A stretch of 64,000 bases of DNA from contig LNAC01000274.1 of NCBI GenBank assembly GCA_002007465.1, positions 1,612,493 through 1,676,492 on the forward strand, given 5' to 3'. Positions 12,076-25,127 of the stretch are shown here, one piece after another (position 1 is the first letter of the stretch; every line of letters begins with the position of its first letter). The notes beneath the pieces were generated by a model. That model did not search any database. It was not told the origin of the DNA and worked only from the letters and a program-made list of their open reading frames with translations. Position numbers and translations under genes: made by a program. The DNA comes from Ailurus styani (taxonomy: Eukaryota > Chordata > Mammalia > Carnivora > Ailuridae).

Positions 12076-13388
12076 CTATTGTAACATTTTTCCTATCTCA
12101 TGGTGGGATTGTCTCTGTGTCAGTCTATGCAATTGGACAATGGGTGGCTTGGGAGCAGGGAACAGGCCTCAGGCATTCCTCTATCCCCAGTGGCCAGCAC
12201 AGCACATGAAAGTCCATTTTTTGAACCGTACCTGAAGAGAAATGAGAGCAGGTGGAGCTATTCTTCCAGAATTTGGGGGTGTTTCTATCATAATCCCCCT
12301 CTCCTCTCTGCTTCCGTACCTGGGGAGCTTCACTCACTGCCTCTTGTTTTTCAAAGCCCAAACACAGAACCTACGTTGTGACTGAGTCCTTCAAGATGTG
12401 ACTTTGGTCCAAGAAGGGCAGGGGAGCCCGTCTTCCCCAGAACAGCGGGGCCGTGGAGAGAGTGTGTGGGGAGGAGGGGTGCAGTGGGAGGAGGCCTTGG
12501 TACTTTTCCATTCTCAGCACAGCTCACGGTGATAGACGTAGCCTTGCTCCTGGAATAGCCTTCAGCCCAGGATATGAAGCCACGCTTCAGGGCTAACTTC
12601 TCGCAAGGAAGAGCTCTTTCCACTCGCCCGGCCTATCAGGGGGCTTTGACACATAAAGCCTCACTGAGCAAGAGAAAAGAGGAAAAACACATGGTGTGTT
12701 CTGAGAGTATTTCTGAGAAAAGCAAGCCTGGCCGCTCCTTCTGCCCCCGGCCCTCCTCCAGGGCACGGGCGTCCAAGGCCTGGGCCCTGGGCTCGCGGTG
12801 CTTCCCCCAGAACCAGGCGGTTGGGCCCATCCTCAGGTCTCTTTCGGAGTGGGGGCCACCCATCCTCCCCACCTGCGAGAAGCTGGCGCCTGCTGTGACC
12901 CTGGGCCTCTATGTGGTCTGCCCATAAAGGAAAACTCCAACTCAGCAGGTGTAGACAAGACTAGTCTGAAAACCTCACCTGACAGGGAGCCCAGAGCCAG
13001 AGTCCTTGGGCGTGTTCAGTCACGCCCATCACCGACGGACCTCCGTGTCCTTACTCAGCGACATCACCATGTTGGACATTCTCTGGCTGTCCTGAGGGCA
13101 GTGGGGACTTCCTTTCTAGGTCTCCTGTGCTTCCCCAGGAAGCAGAGGGGACCGATGGACCAACTCTGGGTCTTCCTCCAGAGGCCGAGTGGTGTAAGCA
13201 GACAGGATTCCTCTGAGGGTCGCCCGATACAGATAATAAAATTTACACTGAACTACACAGGGACCACGCACTTTCTAAGTACATAAAATCGTCTTTGCAA
13301 AAATGACTGGACAGGTTTTTGGCAAATTGTGTGTTTGAGCCGGTCGGACCTAAAATAGAAGGCTGGCGGAGTGAGGCCCAGGGCTAGT
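12076..13388. other. Intergenic, no gene seen
   Basis: Composition is mixed. No exon, RNA gene or nameable repeat was recognised. Confidence 0.5.
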
Positions 13389-13457
13389 GGTCAGGACTGA
13401 GGTCTGCGCGGGGGGGGGGGGGGGGNGGTCAGGACTGAGGTCTGCGCGGGGGGGGGG
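13389..13457. repeat. Direct duplication and poly-G run around a single N
   Basis: The phrase ggtcaggactgaggtctgcg plus a long G run occurs at 13389-13425 and again from 13427, separated by one N at 13426. As with the two joins near 2 kb, this fits an unmerged contig overlap, here probably caused by a homopolymer G tract that sequencing could not cross. Confidence 0.85.
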
Positions 13458-14590
13458 CGCCCAGAGGGGCCACGCGGAGGGGGTGCTCCGGGGACTGGTG
13501 ACGTTCCATTTGTTGTTCCGGAAGGAGGTCCCGTGGCGGGCTCGCTTTGCAGGGATGTACCAAGCTCCACCCTTAAGATCTGTGCACGTCTCTGTGTGTT
13601 TGTTGAGTTCCGATAAAAAGTGGCTTTGGAGCTCTCTATCCAGGGGACACATGAGGTTCCCTTTAAGGGATGGGTCAGAGGCAGCCGAAGCTTATGGGGT
13701 GACCCGTCCGTGGGAGGGACCACAGAGCATCGCACCTGTCACGCTGCCCCCTCAAGAGGAAATCAGCAGAGCTTTAGATTTGAGCCCCAAATGTAAGCGG
13801 GCACACGGCTTCTCTTGTGTGTGGCTCCGTGTGCATGGCAGTGAGGGCCACGGTGGGCCTGGACGTGGCCAGCGATGATCCCCAGAGGTGCTGGGGAGGC
13901 CGGTTGTGGGGTTGCGGGTCTGAGATGGTTGTGCTGGGCCGGCCCCGGGACTCGGCCTTCCCAAGACCGTCACACCCTGCTTGGGACCCGCCGCCTGCAT
14001 GCCAGCCTTCGGTACACGCCCGCTTGTGGCATGTCACCCAAGATGTCAGGGCTGCCCGGCCCTGAAACCGCAGGTCTCCCTGGCAAAGCCCCACAGTCGC
14101 GGAGAACACGGCAACCACGTTATTTCATAACACGCGTGCAGATTAGACACCGAGGGAGACTTCCAGGCCACGGGGCTCGCAAGCCCACCGACGCCAGTCC
14201 TTCCTGCAGATGGGCGCCCTCCGTGGTCCCTAGCGGGTTCTGTCTCCTGCCAAGGGTTGGATGGTTGGAGGATCTCAGCAGCATTGGTAGAATGGCCCAG
14301 AACAGGCTGCCCGTTTTCCTCCATAATCCCGAAAACGTTGATGCTCTGTTCCTCTCGTGTATGGGAGGGGGCAGCTAGCCCGTCCGGACCCCTGAGCAGA
14401 GACATGGTTCCGTCACAGTAGAGGGGGGACCTGGGGGCCGAAGGCACTAGGCTGTGCTGAGACCCTGATGCCCCACAGGGTCAAGATGACATCTGGTGGG
14501 TGATGCTCAAGCTGGGCTGCGTGTCCTCTCTCAGCGAATGTCACTTTCAGGGAAACACCAAATCCATGAGGGCGGGAGGAACGAGTGGTG
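13458..14590. other. Intergenic, no gene seen
   Basis: This is GC-rich sequence with no supported feature. Confidence 0.5.
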
Positions 14591-14599
14591 GGACTTGAT

Positions 14600-15060
14600 G
14601 GCAGTGCAACTATTCTGGATGATACTGTCCTGGTGAATGTACATCGTCAGACGTTTGCCCAAACCCATACCCTGTACAACACCAAGGTGACCCTTAATTA
14701 CGGACTCTAGTTAATGATAAGATATCAGTATCCGTTCGATGGAGCAACGGACCACACGTGTGCGCCCAGAATTCCGGTTGAAATCCTGCTTCCCCCCATG
14801 TGATGGCGTTAGGCGGTGGATCCTTTGGGAGGTGATCAGGCCGTGAGAGGGAGCACCTAGGATGGGGTCAGTGCCCTCGTCGGTGAGACCCTGGGAGCTC
14901 GTCGCCCCTCCCGCCGCGTGAGGACACAGCGGTGAAGCAGGCGGCAGGCTCTCGCCCTGATCTCCGGCCTCCAGCCTCCGGACCTGGACAAACAGGCGCT
15001 GGCCGCACCTCCGTGTCTATGACGTGTTTGTCACAGCACCCTAGCAGACTAAGACCTCGT
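14600..15060 (+). mobile_element. MaLR-type LTR (MST/MLT1-like) joined to another old repeat piece
   Basis: From about 14775, the blocks ttgaaatcctgcttccccc, tgatggcgttaggcggtgga, tttgggaggtgatcaggcc, cgcgtgaggacacagcgg and cctagcagactaagacc reproduce the MST/MLT1 LTR from near its start to its end. The preceding 14600-14770 (gtttgcccaaacccata, tgtacaacaccaaggtgac) belongs to a different, unassigned old repeat, so two elements abut. No internal retroviral genes remain. Confidence 0.6.
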
Positions 15061-15719
15061 GACCAGTCCGTCATGCTATGTAAGGTGACGGCAACAGGGA
15101 ACACCTTGGGGTGCAGGGACGGGAAGTCTGTGCGACCTGCTCCATTTTCTGTAAAATTAACCCACCTAAACATTCAGCTCTATTCAGTAAAAACACTGTA
15201 AAAACACTGAATAATGAAGATTTAAGGATTCCTACGCAGGAACCCCCAGTGCCTGTCCCCGCCGGCCTTGCTCGGCGCCCGTGGCAGCCGCCCCCTCCTC
15301 GCAGTGTCCCCACATGGTCACTCCATCCCAGCCCGTGTGTGACTCTCCCAGCTTTTCCTGCCCCCCTTGTCTTCCCGACGGCTTTCATTCTGTGCGCTCT
15401 TCTGCCCGTGGAACTCGGCCTCGGCCGGCCCCAGGACAAGAAGCCAACCTCACCTTCGGTTCTCTCCCCCTGCCCCTCCCGCCTCCAGTGACTGGGGCCA
15501 CACCAGCAGACCCTCCGGGTTCCGGGGGCCGAGTGGGGGCACGGTGGCATAAGCACTCGTCTGCCGGGGGCTGTCCTGCCCAGAGGGAGATGATGGGCAC
15601 GAAGGAGCCGGTGGGGACGCCGCTGGCTTCTGGCCCTCGCCTTGCCACTCAGGTCTCCGTGCACGAGTGTGGCTCTCCAAGTGAGCGTGAGTAGCCACGT
15701 GCCACCAGAGCCCCTTTCC
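15061..15719. other. Intergenic; small inverted repeat near 15.2 kb
   Basis: A short inverted repeat (tattcagt...actgaata, about 15181-15213) spans a directly repeated aaaacactg. Otherwise this is C-rich sequence with no supported feature. Confidence 0.4.
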
Positions 15720-16100
15720 TGGGAGTGCGCGGTGCGAACCTTCGTCTCCTCCTCCCACCCTGTTCCCAGAGTTGCCCTGACAAGCCTGAGCCGCTGTCCT
15801 TGTCTGTCCAGGGAAGCCCTGTGCCCTTCGCTGTCACCCCCATCTCCACTCTCCCCTCCGCTCAGAGCCTGGCAACCCTACTGTACTTCCTGTCTCTACA
15901 GACTTACCTGTTCTGGACATTCCAGATGAAGGGACTCACGCGATAGGTGGCTTTTCGCGACCGGCTTCATTCACCCGGCGCGCTTCTGAGGCTCAACCCT
16001 GTTGAAGCCGATGGCAGGGGTCTGTCTTTCTACTGCCGCATAATATTCCATCTTACGGATGCACCGTATCTTTACCCCGTCATCATCTGATGGACGTTGG
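15720..16100 (-). mobile_element. L1M 3' end fragment, reverse orientation
   Basis: The blocks gagcctggcaaccctactgt, acttcctgtctctacagact, catnatattccatctt-like sequence and ctgatggacgttggggtggt are the reverse complement of the region around the ORF2 end and 3' UTR of old L1 elements. It is heavily mutated and non-coding. Confidence 0.65.
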
Positions 16101-16334
16101 GGTGGTTCCCAGTTCTTGTTGGAACAAACCCACTGTCCACATGTAAGCCTTTCTCGAGGCTGTGTGGTACTTCCCATCTGTGCCTCGTGCTCTCCCCGGC
16201 CCCACTGGGGTATCAGCACCACGGCGGCTCTGACTCCCATCGACCCAGGACTCACCACGTCCAGCCTCCCAACTGCGCTCTCGCTCGTGCCAAACCATGG
16301 GAGTCCCACCCTCCCCTGACCAGCCTGGTACATA

Positions 16335-16410
16335 CTGTCATTTCTATGTTATGGACCAGGAAGCTCAAGTCCAGAGAAGTAAGGAGATTGGCCAAGGGCG
16401 TGACGGACAC
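16335..16410 (-). mobile_element. MIR SINE fragment, reverse orientation
   Basis: The series atggaccaggaagctcaag, tccagagaagtaaggagatt and ggccaagggcgtga follows the MIR core in reverse complement. Confidence 0.5.
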
Positions 16411-16684
16411 AGGGGGCTGATACAGGTCTGTTCTGCACAAAGTCCTCTTGGAACTCGGCGTTTTCTTTCGTTGGGTTTTGTGTATTTATGGGCCTCCTCA
16501 AACTGTAAGTCTCTTCAGGAGAAGGACCACGGCCCGTGGCCCTTTGGTCTTAGAGCCACTACGGTACTGGACGTTCCTTGCAGGTGTGTTCCTAGGGCTC
16601 TTGCTGGTTTGCAGTCTGGGGGTGGGGGGCTCTACGCTTTCTGTCTGCTCAGCATCCCTCCCCTCCCTGTCCTCCTGGCTACAG

Positions 16685-16862
16685 GATGGGCATATGCTTC
16701 AGGCCTGGCCAGTCAAAGCCCTTGATTCCACCGGCTGTCGTGATTGGCTCAAGGACGGGCCCAGGATCCAAGCCTGGCCAATCAGAGTCTTCCTTGGGTA
16801 TTTTGCCATAGCAACGGCTGAGGCCACCTGCTCACTCTTTGGGACCCGGAGCTATAAGGACC
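16685..16862 (+). promoter_or_regulatory. Paired CCAAT motifs with TATA-like box (doubtful promoter)
   Basis: The sequence carries gtgattggctca, then ggccaatcagagtc, then ttgccatagcaac (an RFX X-box-like inverted half pair), and finally ctataagga about 65 bases beyond the second CCAAT. That is a promoter-like order. However, a GGCCAATCAGA repeated in this way also occurs within an old mammalian repeat, so the arrangement may be inherited from a transposon. No transcript can be read downstream. Confidence 0.25.
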
Positions 16863-18760
16863 ATCCAGCCTAGGGCTGCCATTAGCGACTTCCTCCTGCC
16901 CCCCGGGGAGAGCCCACATCGGAATGCCACGCAGACGTTAGGAATGGTGCTGTGGGGAAACCATTTCATGACACGTAAGATGTTCACGATAACTTCCTGG
17001 GTTTAAAATAAGCAAGCGACTAGATAGAACAAACAATATGACTTGGTATACTTGTGTTCATGGATGGATGGAAATATTCATATATACACAGATGTGATTT
17101 TTAAAGTGCATGCTAAATGCCCAAACATTAACAGTGGTTCCTTCTGATTACATGAGTATTGTATAATTTCTTTCTTTCTGTTCATCTGAACTTTGAAAAC
17201 TCAGCCTGAATTCTGTCCTTTTTAGAAACTGTCATTGTCCTTCTGCTTACTTTAAGCCAGAGCTCCTGCAGACCCCACCTTAAGAAGTCTTTTCCAGCAC
17301 TTTCCTCCCAGGAAGCACTCGGTGCTGCCTGAGACATGGCATTGGCCTTTTGAGAGCACACAGCGTTTCCAACAATCCCATTTCCTGCCCTGTTCTGGGC
17401 CCTCTGCACCCCACTCTCGGCCACTCTGCTCACCTGGCGCCCCCTGGGCCTCCAGGGCTGGCAGACCAGCTGTGCCTGGGTGACGCCATCCCCCAATGTC
17501 TGCTGGACCCTCGGAGAAAGCCAGGCCTTTCACCCCCCACTCGTCCTGCTGGGTGTTGTGTTTTCATTCTCAGCTCACAAGGAACCTGCAAAAAATATTT
17601 TCTTTGGCAGCCGATGAGGGAGTAGCAGCCCCGGACATGCCTTTCAGACGACGTCCAAGCCTGGGGCAGCTGCTACCCTCTGCGGCTGCCAGGAGCTGTG
17701 TCCATGGGCAAGGCCAGGGTCTGAGCCTCCGTCATCTCGAGTAACCTTCTTTCCCCCGCCAGGTTTTGAGCGATCCCAAGGCCTGGGAGACAGGCCGCAC
17801 TGTGCCTTCTTGTGCGCCAGCCTCCCCAGGCCGAAGGCCAGTATGCCGGGGAGGGGTGGGATCTGGCTCTCCAGAGGCCCAGACCCCGACTGCCTTCTCC
17901 CGTTAGCAAGGGAGAGGGCCTAAGGGTCTCACGGGCAGGCAGTCAAAGGCCCAGAGTCTCCCCCACCCGCCCCAGTGTCTCCTTGTGGGGGCACGACCCT
18001 CCCTCCAAGAGGGGAAGGAGGACACCTGCTCCGAAGGGGTTGTTCTCACTCTCCTGCAGAGCCAGGCCCTGGGCACGCAGTTGGTGCTGGTGGTCACAGC
18101 CCCTGAGCTGTGTGTGGGCAGTCGCCTGACCCTGGCTGGCCCGTCAGACCCACACTCACAAGAACGGGACCTAGAGGACAGTGTGAACCAAAGGGCCGGG
18201 AGGGTGTGGTGGAGCAGCCAGGCTGGGCTGCAGACACACAGAGAAGCCAGAGAGAGAAAGGCGCCAGGGAGAGACAAGAGGCCGAGCCCAGCCGTGCAGG
18301 GGAGGGGGAGGAGGAAGTGCGGGAGGGCACAGGGTCCCCGAAGTACAGCTCCACCCATCGGTCTCCCACATTCTCCGCAACCTTCGAAAAACCCCCACGT
18401 TAGTTCAACCATCTCGCCTGGGTGTTTATTCCTTAGAGCCCAAAGACCCAGACCGGCTACACTCAGGGCACCTGTCCCCCAGGTGGGAAGAGCTTTCCTC
18501 ACCCACCTCCAGGTGAAGGGAGCTGTCTTCTTGTCCCTCCTGTTGGCTGGCAGGACCCTTCTGCTGCTCGTTCCCAAGGGCCTTGAGTTCCTGAAGAAAG
18601 TGCTGGCCTGGGTCGAGATATCTCCCCCAACCCTGGTGTCCAGGGGACGGGTCCAGGGTAGAGGGGCCTTCCAGATCACAAGCAAAAGTCACTGGGCAGC
18701 CTGGTTCAATGGACCCCAAAAAGTATGCTGATTAGGCAGGGGGCTGGTGGGAAAAGGTAC
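16863..18760. other. Intergenic, no gene seen
   Basis: An AT-richer patch at 16980-17200 (cttggtatacttgtgttcat, gtgatttttaaagtgcatgc) looks like the tail of an old repeat. The rest is GC-rich and unassigned. Confidence 0.45.
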
Positions 18761-18830
18761 AGGTTTTAGAGTGTGGCAGATTTGGGTTTGAATCCTGGCT
18801 CTAGCAGTTTCCAGTTTATGCAACCTGCTT
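18761..18830 (+). mobile_element. MIR SINE fragment
   Basis: The phrases gttttagagtgtggcagat, tgggtttgaatcctggctct and agcagtttcc match the 5' part of MIR, including the B-box-like 'ggttcgaatcc' derived from tRNA. Confidence 0.6.
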
Positions 18831-21800
18831 GTTTGTTTCTTGGTCCCTTCATACCAGTAGCCTCCGGGACTTGCCATGTACTGACCCCTTCCTACTGGCT
18901 CCCCTAAACAGCATTGCTGGTGGGATCCCGTTTTGCAACAGGGAGCAGACATGGGTGAGGTTAGCGGTCACGCCCAAGAGTTGCAATGGGTAATGGGAGA
19001 TAAACCGTAGTGTATCTGATTCTGGGGAGCTGGTTTCACCCCAAGGGATGAAAAAAGAGTCTTGTGGTATGATAAGCCCTCGTAAAATAAAGAAGTCGAC
19101 CTGTTTTTCTACACAGAGGAAGGACTGATAACCTTTCCAAAAAAAACCCGTTCTTCGCCAGTCGATGCAGGAACCACAGCGCCCGGGATTTGCTTCCGAA
19201 TAACCCGCTGGGGCCAGGGCTGGTGGGCTGACGCTTTTCAAAGCCGGGCACCCGTGGCTGGGTGAGCGTGATCCTGGCCTCTCTCCGCATCAACGTGCTC
19301 GCAAGTTTTCGTAACAAAGTATTTTTTCAAAAGCCTCAAGAAGGACCAGGGCCAGGGTGGTGAACAGGGTCGCGGTGCAGACAGTGAGCCCCTCCCCACG
19401 GCCGCCGCCCGCCGCGCCCCCTCCCCACGCCTCTCCCTGTTGACTCCCTTGTGGTCCAAGAACCCTCGGCTCTGAGTAATAGATGCGCGCTCTCTTGGCG
19501 GGACATGTGTTTCCAATCACTCTGCTCGGCAGTGAGTCACCCCCGACAGCTGCTGCCTGTCTGTCTCCCACCTCTTACCTTCAGATCCGCCATGACGACA
19601 GCCCGGGCCCGGCTCCCACCCCGGGTCTGCGCTCGGCCCGCCGCCCGGGGTCGGCGCGTAGCCCCCGCCTCCTCCACCTGTGCGCCCTTCCGTCTGGAGC
19701 CGTGTCCTCCCCACCGCCCCGCGCCCCTGATGGGGTGACTCTCACCATCGTCTAGATCTCATCTATCCCAGGCAGCGACCGCCCCCCTGCCCCCCAGACC
19801 CTGTGATGCGGCGGGCGCCCATCCAGCACCCGCGCCCGCTGGTGACTCTTCCCGTAGGGGTTTCTGCTAACGGTGGTTCGTGCTGTTGGGGGAAAGGAGC
19901 CACGTCTGTTCCTCCCAGGCCCCCCGGCACCTGCGCCGACCTGAGAGATGGCCGGTGCCCAACACATACGCATGGACTAGACGAATGAATGAACGAATGA
20001 GCTATAACCTTAAGAAGCAGGGAGTCGTGGGAAAGCCAGATACAAAGGCAAGTAACCCGTTAGAGAAAACACAAGGAGCCTAAGGAGCCCAGGCAATGGG
20101 CTCTGAAGCGGCCGCGTCCACCGTTGCCCCTACTTAAGGTAAGCTGCTGTCCACACGTCTCCAGCTGGGCACCTCCCTCGGATGGAAATCACTCACAGGC
20201 CACCTCCAGCTGGCTGGGCTGGGTGCCCGGGGCACCGTGAGGAAGGATCTCCAGCCACATCCAGGCTCGGGGGGGAAGGAGCGCTCGGGGTCTGATGGGG
20301 GCTGGGGGGCCGGGAACACAGGCATCCCCCCACTTCCCCAAGGAGTCAGACCACAGTCCGATGTGATGGGGAGCACGGATGGGGACCCACAGCCCCCTTG
20401 CTATGGGAGCACCTCCCACCCAGACCCCAGTGCCCCCCCCACGTGTGGGCATCCAGGTCACACCTGTGAGGGTGTGGCTGAGTCCTAGTGGGAGAAAGCA
20501 AGGGCCCCCGAGCGATGGCCGGCTATTGGTCTTGTTCCCGGGGCCAGGAAGACCAGGACAGAGCCAGGGTTCCCCAGGAGGAGCAGAGAAGCAGCAGGGG
20601 GCGGGGTGATACCACTCACGCGGGCTTCGCTGCACCCAGAGGCTGGACAGGGCAGGGTGATGCGGCAACAGACTGATCAACTGCCTCTGGGCCCCTCTTG
20701 CATGGGTAGCTGGGCAGGATCTCCTGGCCGAGAGAGGGCGAGGCTGCCGATGCGCCAGACCCAAACCCCGGAAACCAGAGGGAAGCGGTGGTAAGGACCC
20801 AACGGCTCACTTTCCAAGGAGCTGGGTCCTTCCTTGCCTCTGTCAGCTCCGCTGCCTTCTGACCTTCTGGCTGGTGACCCGAGCCTCCCCCAAACCCACT
20901 CTTCCTCTCACCTGGCCTTTCGGCTCAAGGTGGAAGGAGCTCCTGTAGAAATTCTGCCCCCTCACCCTCACCCCGTCCTCCCCTGGTTGCCGTCCAGGGG
21001 CTGGGCCCTATCTTATATATGCCAAGGCTGGTCATGGAGGGAGGAAGGAAGTGGGTTGGAATCTGAAGGTGACAAGAGCCTGGGCCGGGTGCGCGGTGCT
21101 GCGGCCCCTCTGAGGACCCGAAGCGTCCCCGAGAAGAGAGAACGGGGGGGGGGGGGAGAAGAAAAATAGGATGGGGAGAGGGAAGGAAAGAGAGAGAGAG
21201 AGAGGAAATTCCTGGGCACAGTCCTAATCACAGCCTTGAAATGAAATTTACTGCTGCACTCAGCATGGGACGCCAGCCAGCGCTGCCAAACCAGCCCCCC
21301 TTCTGTTTGGATTAGGCGATGACATCATGGCCATGGGCCCGTCACTGCCAGCACCAAAGAAGAGGAGGATGGCGGGGGGAAACCTGAGCCTCCAGCCCCT
21401 GGACTTCCAGGGAGGGGAACCTGAAACCAGCAGAAGTCAGCCTCAACACAGCCCTGCCGAGCTGGCCCGCCAGTCCCCGTCGGCCCCGCTCCCGGCCGGC
21501 ACCTGGTCCCTGGGTCGCCAGCAGCGGCAGCCTCGAGAGCCGGCCAGGGGTGGATGGAGGAGCGCTGGGTTCCCGGCTCTGCTCGTTGGCCCTGCTCCCT
21601 GACCCGCCCGTGGAAGGAAGCACATGACACATGCCCGGGCCAACGCGATGGCTTGGACACGGGAGAACGCAGAGTCCCAGGCATGGGGGCCGGCGCTGGC
21701 TGGACGCGGCCTGCTCCTCCGGGTTTCGCAGGAAACGATCAAGGGTCCTGGGAGAGCCCGGTGCCGGGAGCCTGCGGGACAGGCTCTGCGTCAGGGGGAG

Positions 21801-22904
21801 ATGGAACAAACGAAGCAGGCCTGGGTGGAGAGCGGCAGGGGTGACTGAGAATCCAGGTGGAATGAGGTCCGCGGAGGCTTGGGCCCAGGGGACGCGCTGG
21901 TGGCGCCAGCCAGCCTCCCCGGAGGAAGTGTGTGTGCCATCGTCTCCCAGACAGCTCAGATGTGGCGGCCGCTTCAAGCCAGTGACTTCATGGGCCTGCC
22001 TGCTCACCAAGGGACGGCCTCCCGCCTGCCCGCCCTCTCTCTGGAGTTACTCTCGACTGGATCAGAGCAACACAGGCGGGCGGGCGGTGTTGGGACGGTT
22101 GCCCGGCCTGTGCAGGCTGTGCGCTGGGGAGCAGGCTGGCGGGGCCCACAGGCGGGCGGGCGCACAAGGTGGGTGCCCAGGCTCCGCTGCCTTCCCCCGG
22201 TGGGTGCCTGCCTGCAAGGAGAGGGTGGGGGAACCTGGAGGGAGGGCATACAGAGATGGAGAGAGACACCAAGGCCCCAAGGGGAGATGGCATAAAACAG
22301 AGCCCCGGATGCGGCCGAGGAAAGCCACGAGGGGAGCAGGAGCTAAGGGCAGTGAGGGTGACGGGCTGCGGTCACCGAAGGAGGGGCCTTGAGGGGCTGC
22401 GCCCAGGACAGGCCTCGACAGCGCCATGCAGAGAGCCCAGAAAAGATCCCGATTTCCGCCCCAGGATCTATCCACTACAGGGCTGAAGCTTCACCTGAAA
22501 ATTGCCTTCCCTGCCGCAGGGACAGGACAGGATGCCCATCCCGGACACCCAGGTCCCCACCACCTGGAGACACTCCAAGGACTTTGTGGCCAACACCCTC
22601 TCCCTTCGCTGTCTCTCCCCATGCATCTTTGTAAGTTCACGTAAGTGAAATATGATGTGTACTGTTTGCTCATGGACGCTTGCACACAGCAACCCTTTAA
22701 ATACCCCTTGCCCTCCCCATCTCCCTGGAGTGTCCGCGTGGATAGACTGCTCCGCCATCCCGCGTGCCCTTGCCCGGGTCACACACCAGCACTGCGACCT
22801 CCGACGTGCACCGGTGTTTGCTCTAAAAAATGGAGCCTTGTTTATCTCTCTCTGCATTTCACTTTCTCAAGCCTGAGATTTTTATCAAACTTCCCTTCGC
22901 TGGC
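18831..22904. other. Intergenic, CpG-rich, no gene seen
   Basis: This long GC-rich stretch contains a CpG-dense patch at about 19370-19720, an AP-1-like TGAGTCA at 19533, a poly-G run at 21144-21156, and a (GA)n tract at 21189-21204. No coding exon or RNA gene was recognised. The overlapping 100-250 codon frames on both strands are composition artefacts. Confidence 0.5.
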
Positions 22905-23072
22905 GGTTATCCACCGGGTGGTTTTGCTCCCCCACGGGGACGTTAGGCAATGTCTGAAGATGTGTTTGGTTGTCACAACTTGGGGGAGGGGGTGGCAGTT
23001 AGAGGGTGGAGGCCAGCGATGCTGCTGAACACCCACAGGACACAGGGCACCCCTCCCCCGCCAAGACAACAA
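22905..23072 (-). mobile_element. hAT-Charlie-type non-autonomous element, reverse orientation
   Basis: The blocks ggttttgctcccccacgggg, acgttaggcaatgtctgaag, ggttgtcacaacttggggg and gatgctgctgaacaccca are the reverse complement of the same element seen forward at 45526-45712. It carries no gene. Confidence 0.6.
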
Positions 23073-25127
23073 TCGGACCCAGAGGTCGGAGGCAGAGACA
23101 TCAGGCCTGGCCAAAGGGGTTTGACAAGGGCGTTCGTGCAGTGAGTCCACGTGCAAGGTCCTTCGAGTGTCCAGGGCTGGTCACGAAGGTGCTACTGTGC
23201 AGACACCCTGCAGCCCATCTCCAGGCCATAGTCGGCCCTGCCTCTCTTGACTCACCTTCTTGTCACTCGTCATCGGGATGTTCCTGGCCAGCGAACATGG
23301 GGAGCAGATATCCGGGCTGGGGGGTGGGGTGGGCACCACCTGTCTGTGTGGCCATGAGTCAGACGCCCAGACTGGACAGGGGCCCACTGTGAGCCCGATC
23401 CTCTCCGGGAGCCATGCCTCCCACACCCTCAGAAACTCGCAGAGAGCCAGGCGCACGGAGGTCCCCCAGCTCCCCACACGGCCACCGGCTCCTCACCGCC
23501 CCAGCAGCCGCCCAACACATTCCCGCTCTTTCGATCTAGCTTCCTGGGCCTCTGGGCCCGACGTGAATGGCCGTACACCGTGGAGCAGCTGGCTCTCTGG
23601 AACCTGCCAGAAGGAGCGTGGAGGCTTTGGTTCCTCTCCTGCTATCTCTAGGGCGAGAACACACTCCCCGCACCCAGGGAGCAGCAGACCTCGTCCAAAC
23701 GGAGAGAGGGCGTCCACGGAGAAGACACACTTCCAGGGCTCGCCCCGTGCTGCGTGGACAGGGCCTCATGCCCGAGGCCTGGGAGGTCACTCTGACTCTG
23801 TTTACCTGACGGGAGCGGGAGGGAGGAGGCGCTGGCATTTCCTCCCGGCCCGGTCAGTGTTTACCCGGCCAGGCCAAGCCCGGGACGTGTTTGCAGGGTG
23901 TGTCCCGACACGAGGAGGGTGGGTGACGGCGCCGCGGGGCTCTGCGCTGCAAACCTCTCTCGGTGGGGAAGGCAGGGGCACGGTCGATGTTCCTGCTGGG
24001 CAGTCAGGGCAGGGACGCCCCCTCCCCGGCCGGCCTGGAGGGTACTGCCCCCTCCCTGTCTCTCTCTCTCCCAGGGTCAGCCCGGAGTCAGGCTCTGGGG
24101 CAGACACAAGCTGAGGTCCAGCAGGCTGGGATCAGAAAGGATCCCGGGGGATGGGCTGGGATCTCCTGCAGGGCTCCCCTACGGCCCCCTCCCCAATCTC
24201 GCTCGTCAGCAGCGAAGGCAACAGGGGTGCTACCAGCCCCGGGCCTCTTCCCAGACTCCTCTGCCGGGCTGTGGGCGGGGTGTGGGCCCTTCTGACCCCG
24301 TCCTCCTTCCCGGGGTGGGGATCCAGACTGCAGCCCTTGCCCCGAGGTCATCCTACATCAGGTCAGCCCTGTTGGCGCAGAGTGGAGAGCGCGTGAAAGA
24401 ACAGCTTGTTGCCGGCAGTAGCCAGATTCTGATCTCCTCCTCTCTTCAGTACAGTCCTTATCGGAGGCCTCGGTTTCCTTGGTTCTGAGATGGAAGATGC
24501 CGACTGGGAGAGCAGCTCAAGGAGGGGAAGAGGGACAGAGAGGCCCACAGGAGCCGAGGCTGCAGGTGGCAGTCAGGTGGCCAGGGCGGGGGACACGGAA
24601 CTGGGCGAGGGGACCTGGGTTTCAGGGACGGCCCTGTCCCTTCACCTGCTATGCCCTCACGACAGTCACTTGACACAGGGCGCCTCGTGGTATCAGCCGA
24701 CACACGCACCAGATTCTAGAGACCGTGTCAGCCATACAGGGCAACCCATTAGGAGGCGGTTTCATCACCACCGTGTGGATGGGGCGGCGGAGGCTTGGTG
24801 GGGCTAGCGAGGTGCCTGGGCTGCCGTGTCTGGGCCGTGCTGGTGTCCTCTGCCCCCGCTCCACCCTTTCAGAGGGACCTGCGCTGCCCCTCTGCTCAAA
24901 AAGGCTCCCGACTCACTCAAGATAAAAGGCGCAGCGTTCCCTCCCCTCCCAGCCCTTCCGACCACAAGGGGGTCCTAGCCGGCTCCTTTCCCTTGCTTTC
25001 CTCCTCCTTCACTGGCTCAGGGGTCTTTCCACCTGCCGCCCTGGGACTTCCGTCTGTTCGGTGGGTTTCTGAATGCCCTGCTCTTAGGCCAGTGACCCCT
25101 GTACATTCTCCGGTAAACACTGTGGAT
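23073..25127. other. Intergenic, no gene seen
   Basis: This is GC-rich sequence. A weak MIR-like phrase (ggaggcctcggtttccttgg) lies near 24462. Nothing else is supported. Confidence 0.45.
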
